DNA from: Macrotis lagotis
Taxonomy: Eukaryota; Chordata; Mammalia; Peramelemorphia; Peramelidae
Direction: 5' to 3'
Assembly: GCF_037893015.1 (NCBI RefSeq)
Contig: NC_133666.1
Coordinates: forward strand, 164,061,611 to 164,125,610
DNA: 64,000 nucleotides
Shown here piece after piece: positions 38,810-47,840 of the stretch. The stretch's first letter is position 1, and every line of letters begins with the position of its first letter. Under the pieces are notes generated by a model. It made no database searches and was not told the DNA's origin. It was given only the letters and a program-made list of their open reading frames with translations. A program made the position numbers and the translations under genes.

Positions 38810-38945
38810 GTTGGTGCTGTGAATGCAGAACACAACTTGGAGTAAGGAAGCTATAAAGTTCAAATCCTGTTCAGGCATTCTTTAATAATATTAACTGGAC
38901 AAGTCTCTTAACTACTCTCCACCTTGGTATCCTTCCTGAAAAATG
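38810..38945 (+). mobile_element. MIR-like SINE fragment
   Basis: 'agttcaaatcctgttcaggc' and 'ggacaagtctcttaactact' then 'ccttggtatccttcctgaaa' in MIR-like order. Confidence 0.5.
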
Positions 38946-41719
38946 TTTATATCAATAGTACCTGCTTCCTTTTATTTCTATTTTCATCCATTTCTACATG
39001 CATAGTTCCAAGTTACAAAATTTCCCTCAACCCTCCCTTCCCACCCTCCTGCCCTAAGTAGGGAAGAGTCAGATTAGCATTTTACATACATATTTTGTTA
39101 AACACATTTATAAATTAGACATTTTTGGCATGAGGAATTAGGATTAAGGGAAAGATAGACACATAAAAAATAATTTTTATAAAGTGTTCATATTTGGTAG
39201 GGGTGGTTTTTTTTTTCTGTGTGTTTTGATTGTTTTGTTTTGTTTTCCTTTGGTTGGGAATAAGGTAGTCTATAGCCAGTCTAATACAGTTGTCCAAGCT
39301 CTCTGGACCATCAAGAGGAGCTGCTTCTATCACAGCTGTTCATCTCATATTGTGGACTCTTGACTCTATTCCCTTCACTCATCAACAGATCCGATAAATC
39401 ATTCTATGCTTCTCTAGAATCCAACCATTTATGGGTTCATATAGAACAATAATATTCCAATAGTATTAATGAACCATAATTTGTTAAGTCATTCCCCAAT
39501 TGAAAGGCATCCCTTTAATTTCCAATTCATTGCCATTACAAAAAGAGTTGCTTTGAATATTTTGGAACATGTAGGATATTCCCCATTTTTTACAATTTCT
39601 TCTGGATATAGTCCTAGAATTGGAATTGCTGGGTCAAAGGGTATGAATAATTTTACTGCTCTTTGGGCATAGTTTCATATTGCTGTCCAGAAAGGTTGGA
39701 TCTGATCACAACTCCACGAACAATGCATCAATTTCCCAATCCACCCACAATCTCTACAACAATGATCATTTTCCTTTTTCTCATCTGGGCTAATCTAATA
39801 GGTGTGAGATGATATCTTGTTGTTTTGTTTTGCATTTCACTAGTCAAGAGTGATTTGGAGCATTTTTTCATATGATTATATATAGCTTTAATTTTTTTTG
39901 AAAACTGTCTGTTCATATCCTTTGATCATTTATCAATTGGGGAATGCCTTGAGACCTTATTAATTTGATGCTTTAGAAATGAGACTTTCACCAGAACTCC
40001 TAGTTGTGAAGATTGTTTCCCAGATTTCCTTCTAAGTTTGTCAGCATTGATTTTATTAGTGCAAAGCCTTTTTAATTTAATATAGTCAAAATCATTCAAT
40101 ATTCTATTGAATAGTGTGATAGTGTGCTCTAATTCTTGTTTTGTCATAAATTTGTCCCTGTTCCATAGATCAGATAGAGTATTGTTGGTCTATTAATTTA
40201 TCTTTGGTGTTACTCTTTATGTCTAAAACTTGTACCCATTTTGAGCTTATTGTCATAAAGTTGTGAGATGTGGATTATGCCTAGTTTTTGCCATTCTATT
40301 CTCCAGTTTTCTCAACAATTTTTCTCAAATAATTGTTCTTATCCCAGAGGTTGATATCTTTGGGTTTGTCAAAAAGTAGAGTGCTATAGTCATTATTACA
40401 GTCTCTTTTGTACCTGTCCTAATTCACTCATCCATTACTCTATTTCTTAACCAGTACCAAGCAGTTTTGATGACTGCTGCTTTATAGTATATTTGAGATC
40501 CAGTAGAGCTAGGCCACCTTCCTTTACATTTTTTTTCATCAGTTCCCCTGCTATTCTTGCTCTTTTGTTGCTCCAGATTAATTTTGTTATTATTTTTTCT
40601 AGCTTGGTGAAGTAGTTATTTGGTAGTTTGACTGGTGTCACACTGACAAGTAATTTAATTTGGATAGAATTGTCATTTATATTCATTTAGCTTGACCTAA
40701 CCATGAGTATTTGACATTTTTCCAAATATTTAAATATGACTTTATTTGGGTGAGGAGAGCTTTATAATTGTGATCATACAGTTTCTGGGTTTGTCTTGGG
40801 AGGTAGATTCCCAAGAATTTAATGTTTTCTACAGTTATTTTGAATGAAATTTCTCTTTCTATATCTTGTTCTTGGACTTTGTTGTTCATATATAGAAATG
40901 GTGATGATTTATGTGGATTTATTTAATATCCTGCTACTTTGCTGAATTTATTAATTATTTCAAGGAGTTTTTCTAGATGATTTCCTCAGGTTCTCTGGGT
41001 ATACCATCATATCATTTGCAAAGAGTGAAAGTCTTGCTTCCTCACCGCCAGTTGTGATTCCTTCAATTTCTTTTTTCTTCTCTTACCTCTACTGCTAGCA
41101 ATTCCAATACTACATTGAATAATAATGGTGATAATAGGCATCCTTGTTTCACCCCTGAATTTATTGGAAATGCTCTGAGTTTCTTATTATTAAATATAAT
41201 ATCTGTTGAGGGTTTTAGTTACTATGTATTATTTTTAAGGGAAACTCCATTTGTCCCTAAACTTTCTAATGTTTTTAGTAGGAATGGATGTTGTATATTA
41301 TCAAAGGCTTTTTCAGCATCTATTGAGAAAATTGTATGGTTTCTGTTGGTTTTACTATTTATATGTTTAATTATGTTGAGTGTTTTCCTAATGTTTAACC
41401 AGCCCTGCCTACCTGGTATATATCCAATCTGATCATGGTGTATTATCCTGGTAATAACTTTCTGTAGTCTCATTGGGAAAATTTTTTTTAAGATTTTTAC
41501 ATCAATATTCATTAGGGAGATTGGTTTATAATTTCTTTGTCCGTTTTGGTTCTTCCTGGTTTAGGTATCAGCACCATGTTAGTATCATAAAAGGAGTTTG
41601 GCAGAACTCCTTCCTCCCTTATTTTTTAAAAATAGTTTGTGTAGAATAGGAATTAATTGTTCCTCAAATGTTTGGTAGAATTCACTTGTAAGTCCATCTA
41701 GACCTGGAGACATTTTCTT

Positions 41720-42209
41720 TTTATTCTTTCTTTTTTTTCATTTATTAATATTATTATTTTTTCATTTATTTTTATTAAAGATATTATTTCAGTTTTACAA
41801 TTTCCCCCCCAATCTTACTTCCCTCCCCCCACATCCCCACTGAAAGCAATCTGTCAAACTTTACTTTTTTCCATGTTGTACATTGATCCAAATTGAGTGT
41901 AATGAGAGAGAAATTATATCCTTAAAGAAAAGACAAAAAGTCTAAGAAAAAATAAGATCCGACAATAAGATATCTGTTTTTTTTTCTAAATTCAAGGGAA
42001 TAGTCCTTGAACTTTGTTCAAACTCCACGGCTCTTTATCTGGATACAGATGTCACTCTCTTTTGAAGACAGCCCAAAAGTGTTCCCGATTGATGCACTGA
42101 TGGAATGAGCTAGTACTTCAAGGTTGAACATCACCCCCATGTTGCTGTTAGGGTATACAGTGTTTTTCTGGTTCTGCTCATTTCACTCAGCATTAACTCA
42201 TGCAAATCC
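41720..42209 (-). mobile_element. 5'-truncated L1 nested in the older L1
   Basis: The reverse complement matches the 3' end of the L1 type seen at 10-16 and 19-24 kb (for example 'tttatctggatacagatg' at 42,033 and the 'aggttgaacatcacccccat' region at 42,121). 'cctggagacattttctt' (41,703-41,719) and 'cctggaggtgttttctt' (42,210-42,226) flank it, a 17-bp target duplication with two mismatches. Only about 490 bp of the 3' end was inserted. Confidence 0.82.
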
Positions 42210-42289
42210 CCTGGAGGTGTTTTCTTAGTGAGTTTGTTGATGGTTTCTTCAGTGTCTTTTTCTGAAATGGAGTTATTTGAATAATTTAT

Positions 42290-42375
42290 TTCTTTTTTAT
42301 TTTGAAAGGCAATGGGGTTAAGTGGCTTGCCCAAGGCCACATAGCTAGATAATTATTAAGTGTCTGAGGCCAGAT
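42290..42375 (-). mobile_element. Half of a tRNA-derived SINE, antisense
   Basis: Contains only the 3' half ('aatggggttaagtggcttgc' through 'agtgtctgaggccagatt'); the tRNA-derived head is missing, so it is a 5'-truncated insertion. Confidence 0.75.
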
Positions 42376-42538
42376 TCCTCTTCTTTTAATCTGGACAGTT
42401 TGCATTTTTTGTAAATATTCATCCATTTCACTCAAGTTCTCCAATTTATTGGCATATAGTTCAAGGAAGTAGCTCTGAATTATCTCTTTAATTTCCTCCT
42501 CACTGGTTCACCTTTTTTCAATTTTGATACTGGTAATT

Positions 42539-42693
42539 ATTTTTTAGGTTTTTATAAGGCAAAAGTGGGGGTTAAGCGGCTTGCCCAAAGCCACACAGCT
42601 AGGTAATTATTAAGTGTCTGAGGACAGATTTGAACTCAGGTATTCCTGACTCCAGGGCCAGGGCTCTGTGCACTGTGTCAGCTGACCACCCCA
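42539..42693 (-). mobile_element. tRNA-derived marsupial SINE, antisense
   Basis: A T-rich tail, 'gttaagcggcttgcccaaag', 'acagatttgaactcaggtat', and 'cagctgaccacccc' at the head. A perfect 12-bp target duplication 'atactggtaatt' lies at 42,527-42,538 and 42,694-42,705. Confidence 0.93.
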
Positions 42694-43407
42694 ATACTGG
42701 TAATTTGGCTATTTTGTTTCCTTTTTTAAAAAAATCAGATTAACCAGAGGTTTGTTTCATAAAAGCAAGTCTTAGTTGTTTTTTTTTTATGAAATCAATG
42801 GTTTTCTTGCTTTCCATTTTATTAATCTCTCCCTTGATTTTCAGAATTTCTAATTTGGTATTTAATTGATATTATTTAATTTGTTCTTTGTCTAACTTTT
42901 TTAGTTGCAAATCTAATTCATTGATCTCCTCTTTCTCTCTTGTATTCACATAGGCCTTTAGAGATATAAAGTTTCCCCCAAAAAATGCCTTTGCTTCATC
43001 ACATAAGTTTTGATATGATGGTTCATTATTATATTTTCCTGGATATAATTATTATTTTTATTATTTGCTGTCTGATTGATCCATTATTTAAGATAAAGCT
43101 ATTCAATTTCCAATTAGTTATTGGTTTATCTTTCCCAGAGCCTTTATTACATGTTATTTCATCATAGTCTGAGAAGTATGTATTTATTATTTCTACCTTT
43201 TAGCTTTTGATTTTATGGATTTTGTGTTTTAGTACATGATCAGTTTTGCTGAAGGGACCATGTACTACTAAGAAAAAAAGATATATTCTTTTGTATCCCT
43301 ATTAAGTTTTCTCCAGAGATCTATCATATCTAAGTTTTCTAAGATTTCACTCACCTTATTAACTTCCTTCTTGTTTAATTTGTTGTCATATTTATCTAGT
43401 TCTGAGG

Positions 43408-43410
<3 letters not shown>

Positions 43411-43453
<43 letters not shown>
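43411..43453. repeat. AG microsatellite
   Basis: Uninterrupted AG run of about 21 units inside the antisense L1. Confidence 0.95.
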
Positions 43454-43456
<3 letters not shown>

Positions 43457-44083
43457 ACATCTCCCATTATTATAGTTTGCTGTATATTTCTCCTTGTAAT
43501 TCACTCAACTTTTCCTCTAGGAATCTGGAAGTTATACCACCAAGTGCATACATGATTAGTAATGATATAGCTTCATTACCAATGGTGCCTTTTAAGGAGA
43601 TGTAGTTTCCTTCCTTATCCCTTTTAATAAGATTGATTTTTGCTTTTACTTTGTCTGAGATTAGGATTGCTACCCCAGTTTTTTTTACTTCCACTGAGAT
43701 ATAATATATTTTGCTCCAACCTTTTTTCCTTTATCCCATGTGTATCTCTCTGTTTCAAATGTGCTTCTTGTAAACAACATATTGTAGGAGTATGGTTTTT
43801 AATTCATTCTGCTATCTGTTTCTATTTTATGGGTCAGTTCATCCATTCACATTTACAACACTCCTGATTTTTTATTTTTTTAAGACTTTTTGGCTCAAAC
43901 ATAGTGATGTGATATTGAATTTCTTCAGTTGAGACACAAGACCCAATTATATCCCTATCTGTTGGGGGCGGGGGGAAGAGGCTTGGCGGTCGCTTAGAGG
44001 GGGAAACATAATCACCTTATAAGGGAATGTTACAGAACTCGGCCCCTCATTGAGTAAGAGTTCATGGGAGGGAGGACAGAGGG

Positions 44084-44090
44084 GATAAAA
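44084..44090 (+). promoter_or_regulatory. LTR TATA-like box
   Basis: 'gataaaa' in the 5' LTR, about 50 bp before the AATAAA at 44,136. This spacing places the cap site near 44,113-44,118. The 3' LTR carries the same element. Confidence 0.6.
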
Positions 44091-44135
44091 GGGTCTGCTG
44101 AGAGGTTGGGGGAAGCGGGAATGTGATCACAGAAG

Positions 44136-44141
44136 AATAAA
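44136..44141 (+). terminator. LTR polyadenylation signal
   Basis: AATAAA downstream of the TATA-like box. In the 3' LTR the equivalent copy would direct 3'-end formation of the proviral RNA. Confidence 0.6.
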
Positions 44142-44235
44142 GACTCATGACCCACCTCAGGCGCTCTGTCTGGTTCTTCCCCCATCAAAGAGTGGGGGCC
44201 GGAGGTACCCCGAAGACTCACCACGCGTTGGACTG

Positions 44236-44244
44236 GTGAGTAAG
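44236..44244 (+). promoter_or_regulatory. Candidate splice donor in U5
   Basis: 'gtgagtaag' preceded by 'ctg' is a near-consensus 5' splice site, placed upstream of the primer site. It could join to the acceptor at about 47,826-47,840 to make an env-type mRNA. Functional use is inferred. Confidence 0.45.
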
Positions 44245-44294
44245 AGGACGGACTAGCATTAAGAAGCCGGCGTTGTAAATAAAAACCCGGCAAG

Positions 44295-44312
44295 TGGTGC
44301 CGAAACCCGGGA
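44295..44312 (+). promoter_or_regulatory. Primer binding site, tRNA-Phe
   Basis: 'tggtgccgaaacccggga' starts two bases after the LTR end and is complementary to the 3' end of tRNA-Phe (ending in TCGGCACCA). Mouse IAP elements use the same primer tRNA. Confidence 0.9.
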
Positions 44313-44446
44313 CCTGATTTTGCTAGGGAACTTCTGAATCCGCTGGTCGGATTCTCCAGACAGCCTCGGTCGTTTCTGACCGGGAGGAAGGAGAGGGCGT
44401 TTACTCTCAGATATTGCCTGAGGGACATATCCCTATTGTGTTGACT

Positions 44447-46948
44447 ATGCTTTCTTTCTCTCCCCTTTCTCCTTCTGCTCTAATCACGCTCCTTGCCGTG
44501 CTGGCCTGTCTGATTGTGCCCTGCTTCCTCCTTCTCTTTTGCCGAACAGGAACTTTCCAGTTCTGCCACCTGTTAGGATTGCAGCCTCGGCTAGTAGACA
44601 GCATGGGGGGCCGGAATAGTATTCCCGCCTTTGAGCCGGAGGAAAAAGAGGCCGTTGCAGTGCAGCTTTATAAACTCTGCGCTAAGCATGGCCGTAAATT
44701 ACCTATCAAGACGTGCCGTGCTTTTGTTGAGAATATCTGGAACATCTGCCCTTGGGTGCAACATAGTGGGATCCAACCAGATAAATGGAAGGTGGTAGGG
44801 CAGCAGATGGCCTCCTATAATGACACCTGCCCGGGAAAACTAACCCCCAAGGATTTTACAGTGTATAAGATAGTGGATGCAGCCCTGCATCCCCAGAAGG
44901 TGACTTTGGCACGAACAATCAGCACTCAGGTGGGTAGCTCGTTGGCGGGATCGGATTCAGAGAGCTCAGAGGAAGAGGGAAGGCCACCCCCTGCCCTGTA
45001 TCCATGGGAGGAACTTAGAAGAAACAATGGGGGAACAAGGGGCCCCCAGGGAGAAGATTCAGGGCCGGAAGTTTCCGAGCGCGGGAAGGGAGGGGTGCAA
45101 ACAGCCCTCAGGGGTGGCAGGAAGAGGAGCGTGAGTAGGTGGGACCGGGAGGCTGCTGACGAGGAGGGAGAAGTCCGCGCTGATTGGACAGCTGCCGCGC
45201 CCCAGGCTTGGCGGCCCAGCCAGGAAACAGAGGCAAAAAATCCCCCGTGTTCCTTGTCCGCCCTTCAGAGATCCCCTCAAGGGCTCCGCCCATCCGGCCT
45301 ACTTGCCACCAGTGCCTCCATAGCAATAGAGAAAGGGGAGGAGGTGGACTGGGATGACTGGGGCCTCTACCCGGTATTTACGGACCCCCTTACCGGAGCC
45401 CGAGACTACCGCCCTGTCCCTTTTAAGATGCTTAAGGAACTTAAGGAGGCCGTGAATAAATACAGCCCAAACTCCCCTTATGTAAAAAGACTGATGCAAA
45501 ACCTCTTTGCTACGCACCCTTGGACCCCTGCTGACTTTGACGAAATTGCAGCCGCGTGCCTAGATGCCTCCTTATATTTAGCTTTTAAGGCTCAGGCCCG
45601 CAGAGAGGCCTCTAAGCTGGCAAAATCCCGGGGTTATACTCCCCTGGATTTAGCCATTGACCTCCTGTGTGGAACTGGAGCCTATACTGACCCTGCTGTT
45701 CAGGCCCAGTATGGCCAGTTTGAGCTAGAGACTGTTAAAGAAACACATGTTGCAGCAGCTTGGGATAAGATTGGAGCCATGAAAGGGGGGAGAGCCACAC
45801 AGAAGTTGGTTGGGCTGAAGCAGAGAGCAGATCAGACACCCCTCTCATTTGTGAACGAGGTTAAAGAGACAGTGACTCGTATAATGGGAGACACCCCGGG
45901 ATCTGATCTACTTATGAGACAATTGATTAAAGAGGGTCTTCGCCCCAAAGGGATCGCAGCCATTAGCAGCCTTCCCCCCGACGCTTCATTAGAAGAAATT
46001 GTTGACAAATTGCTGGACATGCCCAGCGAGGATTCAATTCAAGCCTTAGTGACTGCCATGGAGAACCGGGAGGATAGCCTCCTGACCGCCCTTCATGGTA
46101 TGCAGGTGGGACCCACCTGTTTTGGGTGCGGAAAGCCAGGGCACCTCAAAGCACAGTGCAGGCAGCGGCCCCCCTCCACTTCAGTTCCGACCTGTTATTC
46201 CTGTGGAAAGCCAGGTCACATAGCCAGGTTCTGCCGATCCAAAGGGAAGTCGGGAAAAGGGAAAGGGAGGGGCCCGGCCGCAGGCCCCCCCCCCCCCGTG
46301 CTCGAAGACAGCGGCCCCATTACTGTGACTATCCCCGTGAGGGTTGACTATAGAGAAGGGACACAGCAGAGAGAGATCGGGCCTTGGGAAACCTCGATGA
46401 TTCCCATTGAGCTAAATATTTTCCCAGCGCTCATCACAGGGGCTGAGAGATGTGTGGACTTAGTCACCCATACCCAGGTCATTTTTGGTCCCGGAAGTCC
46501 CACATCCGTAAGGGTCACAAACCCCCACCCCTTTCCCACCTTGGTAAAACAGGGCCAAGAGGTAGGAAAGGCGCTGCCCTTGCGGACCCCTCCCGCTCAT
46601 GTGAACTGGGTCCACCCGGTCAGCTCTGGGCGACCACTGTTAACCGTCACGGTGGAAAATCAGAAGCTTGAAGGGATAATTGACACTGGAGCCGATTGCT
46701 CTGTCATAAATAGGGGACAGTGGAGGCGCGAGTGGCCACTCCTACAGAGCCCTCAAGCAGTGACGGGGGTGGGGGGCAATATATCTGCCATGAAAGCAGC
46801 ACACGCCCTATGGTGGTCAGCTTTGGAAGAATCTGGACTCTTCACCCCACTGTGCCTACCCGACCTCCCTTATGCATTATGGGGTAGAGATATCTTGAGC
46901 CAGCTTAACCTGACACTTGCCACCCCTGATAGCCTGCGGGGAAATTAA
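44447..46948 (+). CDS. gag-pro: Endogenous retroviral Gag-protease polyprotein, intact frame
   Basis: The frame is open from 44,327; the first ATG is 44,447 (A at -3). It encodes a leader with a roughly 25-residue hydrophobic stretch containing 'SALITLLAVLACLIVPCFLL'. A second in-frame ATG at 44,603 has strong context (A at -3, G at +4) and starts Met-Gly-Gly-Arg-Asn-Ser, a myristoylation-type Gag start. Next come a matrix-like domain, an acidic/proline-rich part with 'LYPWEEL' at 44,996-45,016, capsid with a major-homology-like block near 45,810-45,870, and two CCHC knuckles at 46,118-46,159 and 46,193-46,234. An unassigned segment of about 120 residues precedes an aspartic protease with Asp-Thr-Gly at 46,682-46,690 and 'WGRDIL' near 46,880. 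The stop is TAA at 46,946. Gag and protease share one frame, unlike most betaretroviruses. No stop or frameshift interrupts it. The long C-run near 46,290 is in frame. Confidence 0.9.
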   Translation: MLSFSPLSPSALITLLAVLACLIVPCFLLLFCRTGTFQFCHLLGLQPRLVDSMGGRNSIPAFEPEEKEAVAVQLYKLCAKHGRKLPIKTCRAFVENIWNICPWVQHSGIQPDKWKVVGQQMASYNDTCPGKLTPKDFTVYKIVDAALHPQKVTLARTISTQVGSSLAGSDSESSEEEGRPPPALYPWEELRRNNGGTRGPQGEDSGPEVSERGKGGVQTALRGGRKRSVSRWDREAADEEGEVRADWTAAAPQAWRPSQETEAKNPPCSLSALQRSPQGLRPSGLLATSASIAIEKGEEVDWDDWGLYPVFTDPLTGARDYRPVPFKMLKELKEAVNKYSPNSPYVKRLMQNLFATHPWTPADFDEIAAACLDASLYLAFKAQARREASKLAKSRGYTPLDLAIDLLCGTGAYTDPAVQAQYGQFELETVKETHVAAAWDKIGAMKGGRATQKLVGLKQRADQTPLSFVNEVKETVTRIMGDTPGSDLLMRQLIKEGLRPKGIAAISSLPPDASLEEIVDKLLDMPSEDSIQALVTAMENREDSLLTALHGMQVGPTCFGCGKPGHLKAQCRQRPPSTSVPTCYSCGKPGHIARFCRSKGKSGKGKGRGPAAGPPPPVLEDSGPITVTIPVRVDYREGTQQREIGPWETSMIPIELNIFPALITGAERCVDLVTHTQVIFGPGSPTSVRVTNPHPFPTLVKQGQEVGKALPLRTPPAHVNWVHPVSSGRPLLTVTVENQKLEGIIDTGADCSVINRGQWRREWPLLQSPQAVTGVGGNISAMKAAHALWWSALEESGLFTPLCLPDLPYALWGRDILSQLNLTLATPDSLRGN
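44603..44620 (+). promoter_or_regulatory. Internal Met-Gly start of Gag
   Basis: 'agcATGggg' in strong initiation context, 52 codons after the first ATG and in the same frame. Leaky scanning could give a leader-bearing and a myristoylated form. That both are used is inferred. Confidence 0.6.
46939..46945 (+). promoter_or_regulatory. Candidate -1 ribosomal frameshift heptamer, pro-pol
   Basis: 'G GGA AAT' read in the gag-pro frame fits X XXY YYZ and lies directly before the TAA stop at 46,946. A -1 shift enters the frame that carries pol. A weak stem can be drawn from 46,949-46,954 with 46,977-46,982, but the spacer is only three bases (five if only the GGGG pairs). Confidence 0.65.
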
Positions 46949-47493
46949 TTGGGGCCACTCTAGAGATGAGCTTTTCCCCCAGAATAACATGGATTAATAA
47001 GAAACCTATTTGGGTTGAGCAGTGGCCCCTGACAAAAGAAAAGCTCATCGCCCTCACAGACATAGTAATGACCCTCCTGCACGAGAACAAAGTGGAACCG
47101 TCCCTTAGCCCGTATAACTCCCCCGTCTTTGTCATAAAAAAGAAAGGGGGGAGTTGGAGAATGTTGATTGATCTTCGGGCAGTAAATGCCAACATGATAC
47201 CCATGGGGACCCTCCAACCTGGTCTCCCTATGCCCACTGCAGTCCCGCAAGGGTGGACTATTATAGTGATTGATGTTAAAGACTGCTTCTATAGCATTCC
47301 CCTCCACCCGGAGGACAAAGAAAAATTTGCCTTTTCCCTCCCCGCGATCAATTTCCAAGCCCCCAGTAAACGTTATCAGTTCACCGTCCTACTGCAGGGA
47401 ATGGCCAATAGCCCCACCCTGTGCCAGCTTTACATGGATACTCTGCTACATCCTATCTTTTTAAACAGAAAGGGGGAGTTGGCAGGTCACTGA
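46949..47493 (+). pseudogene. pol: pol fragment: reverse transcriptase N-terminal part
   Basis: In the frame -1 to gag-pro, this encodes the fingers/palm start typical of class II reverse transcriptases: 'WPLTKEKL', 'SPYNSPVFVIKKK', 'WRMLIDLRAVN', the motif A segment 'VIDVKDCFYSIPL' with its catalytic Asp at 47,272, and 'GMANSPTLCQLYMD'. The sequence breaks off just before the position of the YMDD active-site box, near 47,458. It then joins integrase sequence in another frame and stops at 47,491-47,493. Thumb, connection and RNase H are absent, so no polymerase activity is possible from this copy. Any product would be expressed only by frameshifting from gag-pro. Confidence 0.88.
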
Positions 47494-47798
47494 CCCATTC
47501 AGACCTGTCTCAGGTACTATTTACCATGAATTTCCTACAAGTCAGGGATGACGGCACTACAGCCGCCCAGAGATTTTTCTCCCCAAAAGGACATGCTAAG
47601 AAAGAACCAACACTCCTGCCCTCTCCCACCAAGGCCCTACCAGGCTCTAAAGTCATGTGGAGAGATGAAGAGGGAGGTTGGCATGGCCCTGTAACGGTAA
47701 AGAACAGAAGACAGGGCCACCTGTCATTTCATCCCGAGGATAAGATAGAAGAGCCAGAAAGATGGCTCCCTGTTTACAAGATAAGAGACCTTGATTAA
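47460..47798 (+). pseudogene. pol: pol fragment: integrase C-terminal region
   Basis: A frame offset from the reverse transcriptase piece begins at the deletion joint with 'FKQKGGV', equivalent to the central integrase motif that precedes the last core helices. It continues with 'LFTMNFLQV' and 'GTTAAQRFF', then the C-terminal DNA-binding domain with Trp-containing 'VMWRDEEGGWHGPV' and ends 'PERWLPVYKIRDLD', stop at 47,796-47,798. The HHCC zinc domain and the D,D-35-E catalytic core lie in the deleted part. It has no start of its own and is not predicted to be made. Its first bases double as a central polypurine tract. Confidence 0.85.
47463..47478 (+). promoter_or_regulatory. Central polypurine-tract copy
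   Basis: 'aaacagaaagggggag' is identical over 16 bases to the 3' polypurine tract at 48,648-48,663. It lies at the integrase 'KQKGG' codons, the same place as the lentiviral central polypurine tract. Confidence 0.7.
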
Positions 47799-47825
47799 TG
47801 CCCAACCCTACGGGGTGAGAGGAAT

Positions 47826-47840
47826 TTCTTTCTTTTTCAG
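47826..47840 (+). promoter_or_regulatory. Candidate env splice acceptor
   Basis: A pyrimidine-rich run followed by CAG at 47,838-47,840, immediately before the hydrophobic env leader codons. Confidence 0.5.

Larger units (their letters stand above)
39470..43850 (-). pseudogene. L1 ORF2 relic, minus strand
   Basis: In coding order: endonuclease near 43,850-43,300 ('GVAILISDKVKAKINLIKRD' at 43,470-43,694), the reverse transcriptase with '[20 protein letters not shown]' and '[20 protein letters not shown]' at 41,222-41,512 (motif A region), and the C-terminal part 'KLEKIITKLIWSNKRARIAG' at 40,447-40,686. It is interrupted by stops, by an L1 fragment and by two SINEs. A GA microsatellite (43,411-43,453) has expanded in the endonuclease part. 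This is the least decayed ORF2 in the window but is still broken. Confidence 0.8.
43960..44292 (+). repeat. 5' LTR
   Basis: 333 bp, beginning TGTTGGGGG and ending CCCGGCA (TG...CA). It has a TATA-like 'gataaaa' at 44,084-44,090 and AATAAA at 44,136-44,141, placing the R region at roughly 44,113-44,160 and U5 after it. A second AATAAA sits at 44,278-44,283, nine bases from the end. A strong splice-donor match 'ctg|gtgagtaag' lies in U5 with its GT at 44,236. It is identical to the 3' LTR except for one missing C after 44,210. Confidence 0.95.

Noticed and set aside
44030-44428. 132-residue minus-strand frame across the 5' LTR and leader
   Set aside because: It lies opposite LTR regulatory sequence in GC-rich DNA and has no recognisable domain.
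44414-44446. Gag start at 44,414
   Set aside because: The codon there is TTG, not ATG; the first in-frame ATG is 44,447. A non-AUG start cannot be excluded but nothing favours it.
46126-46671. Alternative plus-strand frames inside gag-pro
   Set aside because: They are shadows of the gag-pro frame; the zinc knuckles and protease motifs are in the main frame.
47798-47818. ATG overlapping the pol stop as an env start
   Set aside because: It is in the env leader frame but meets TGA after six codons.
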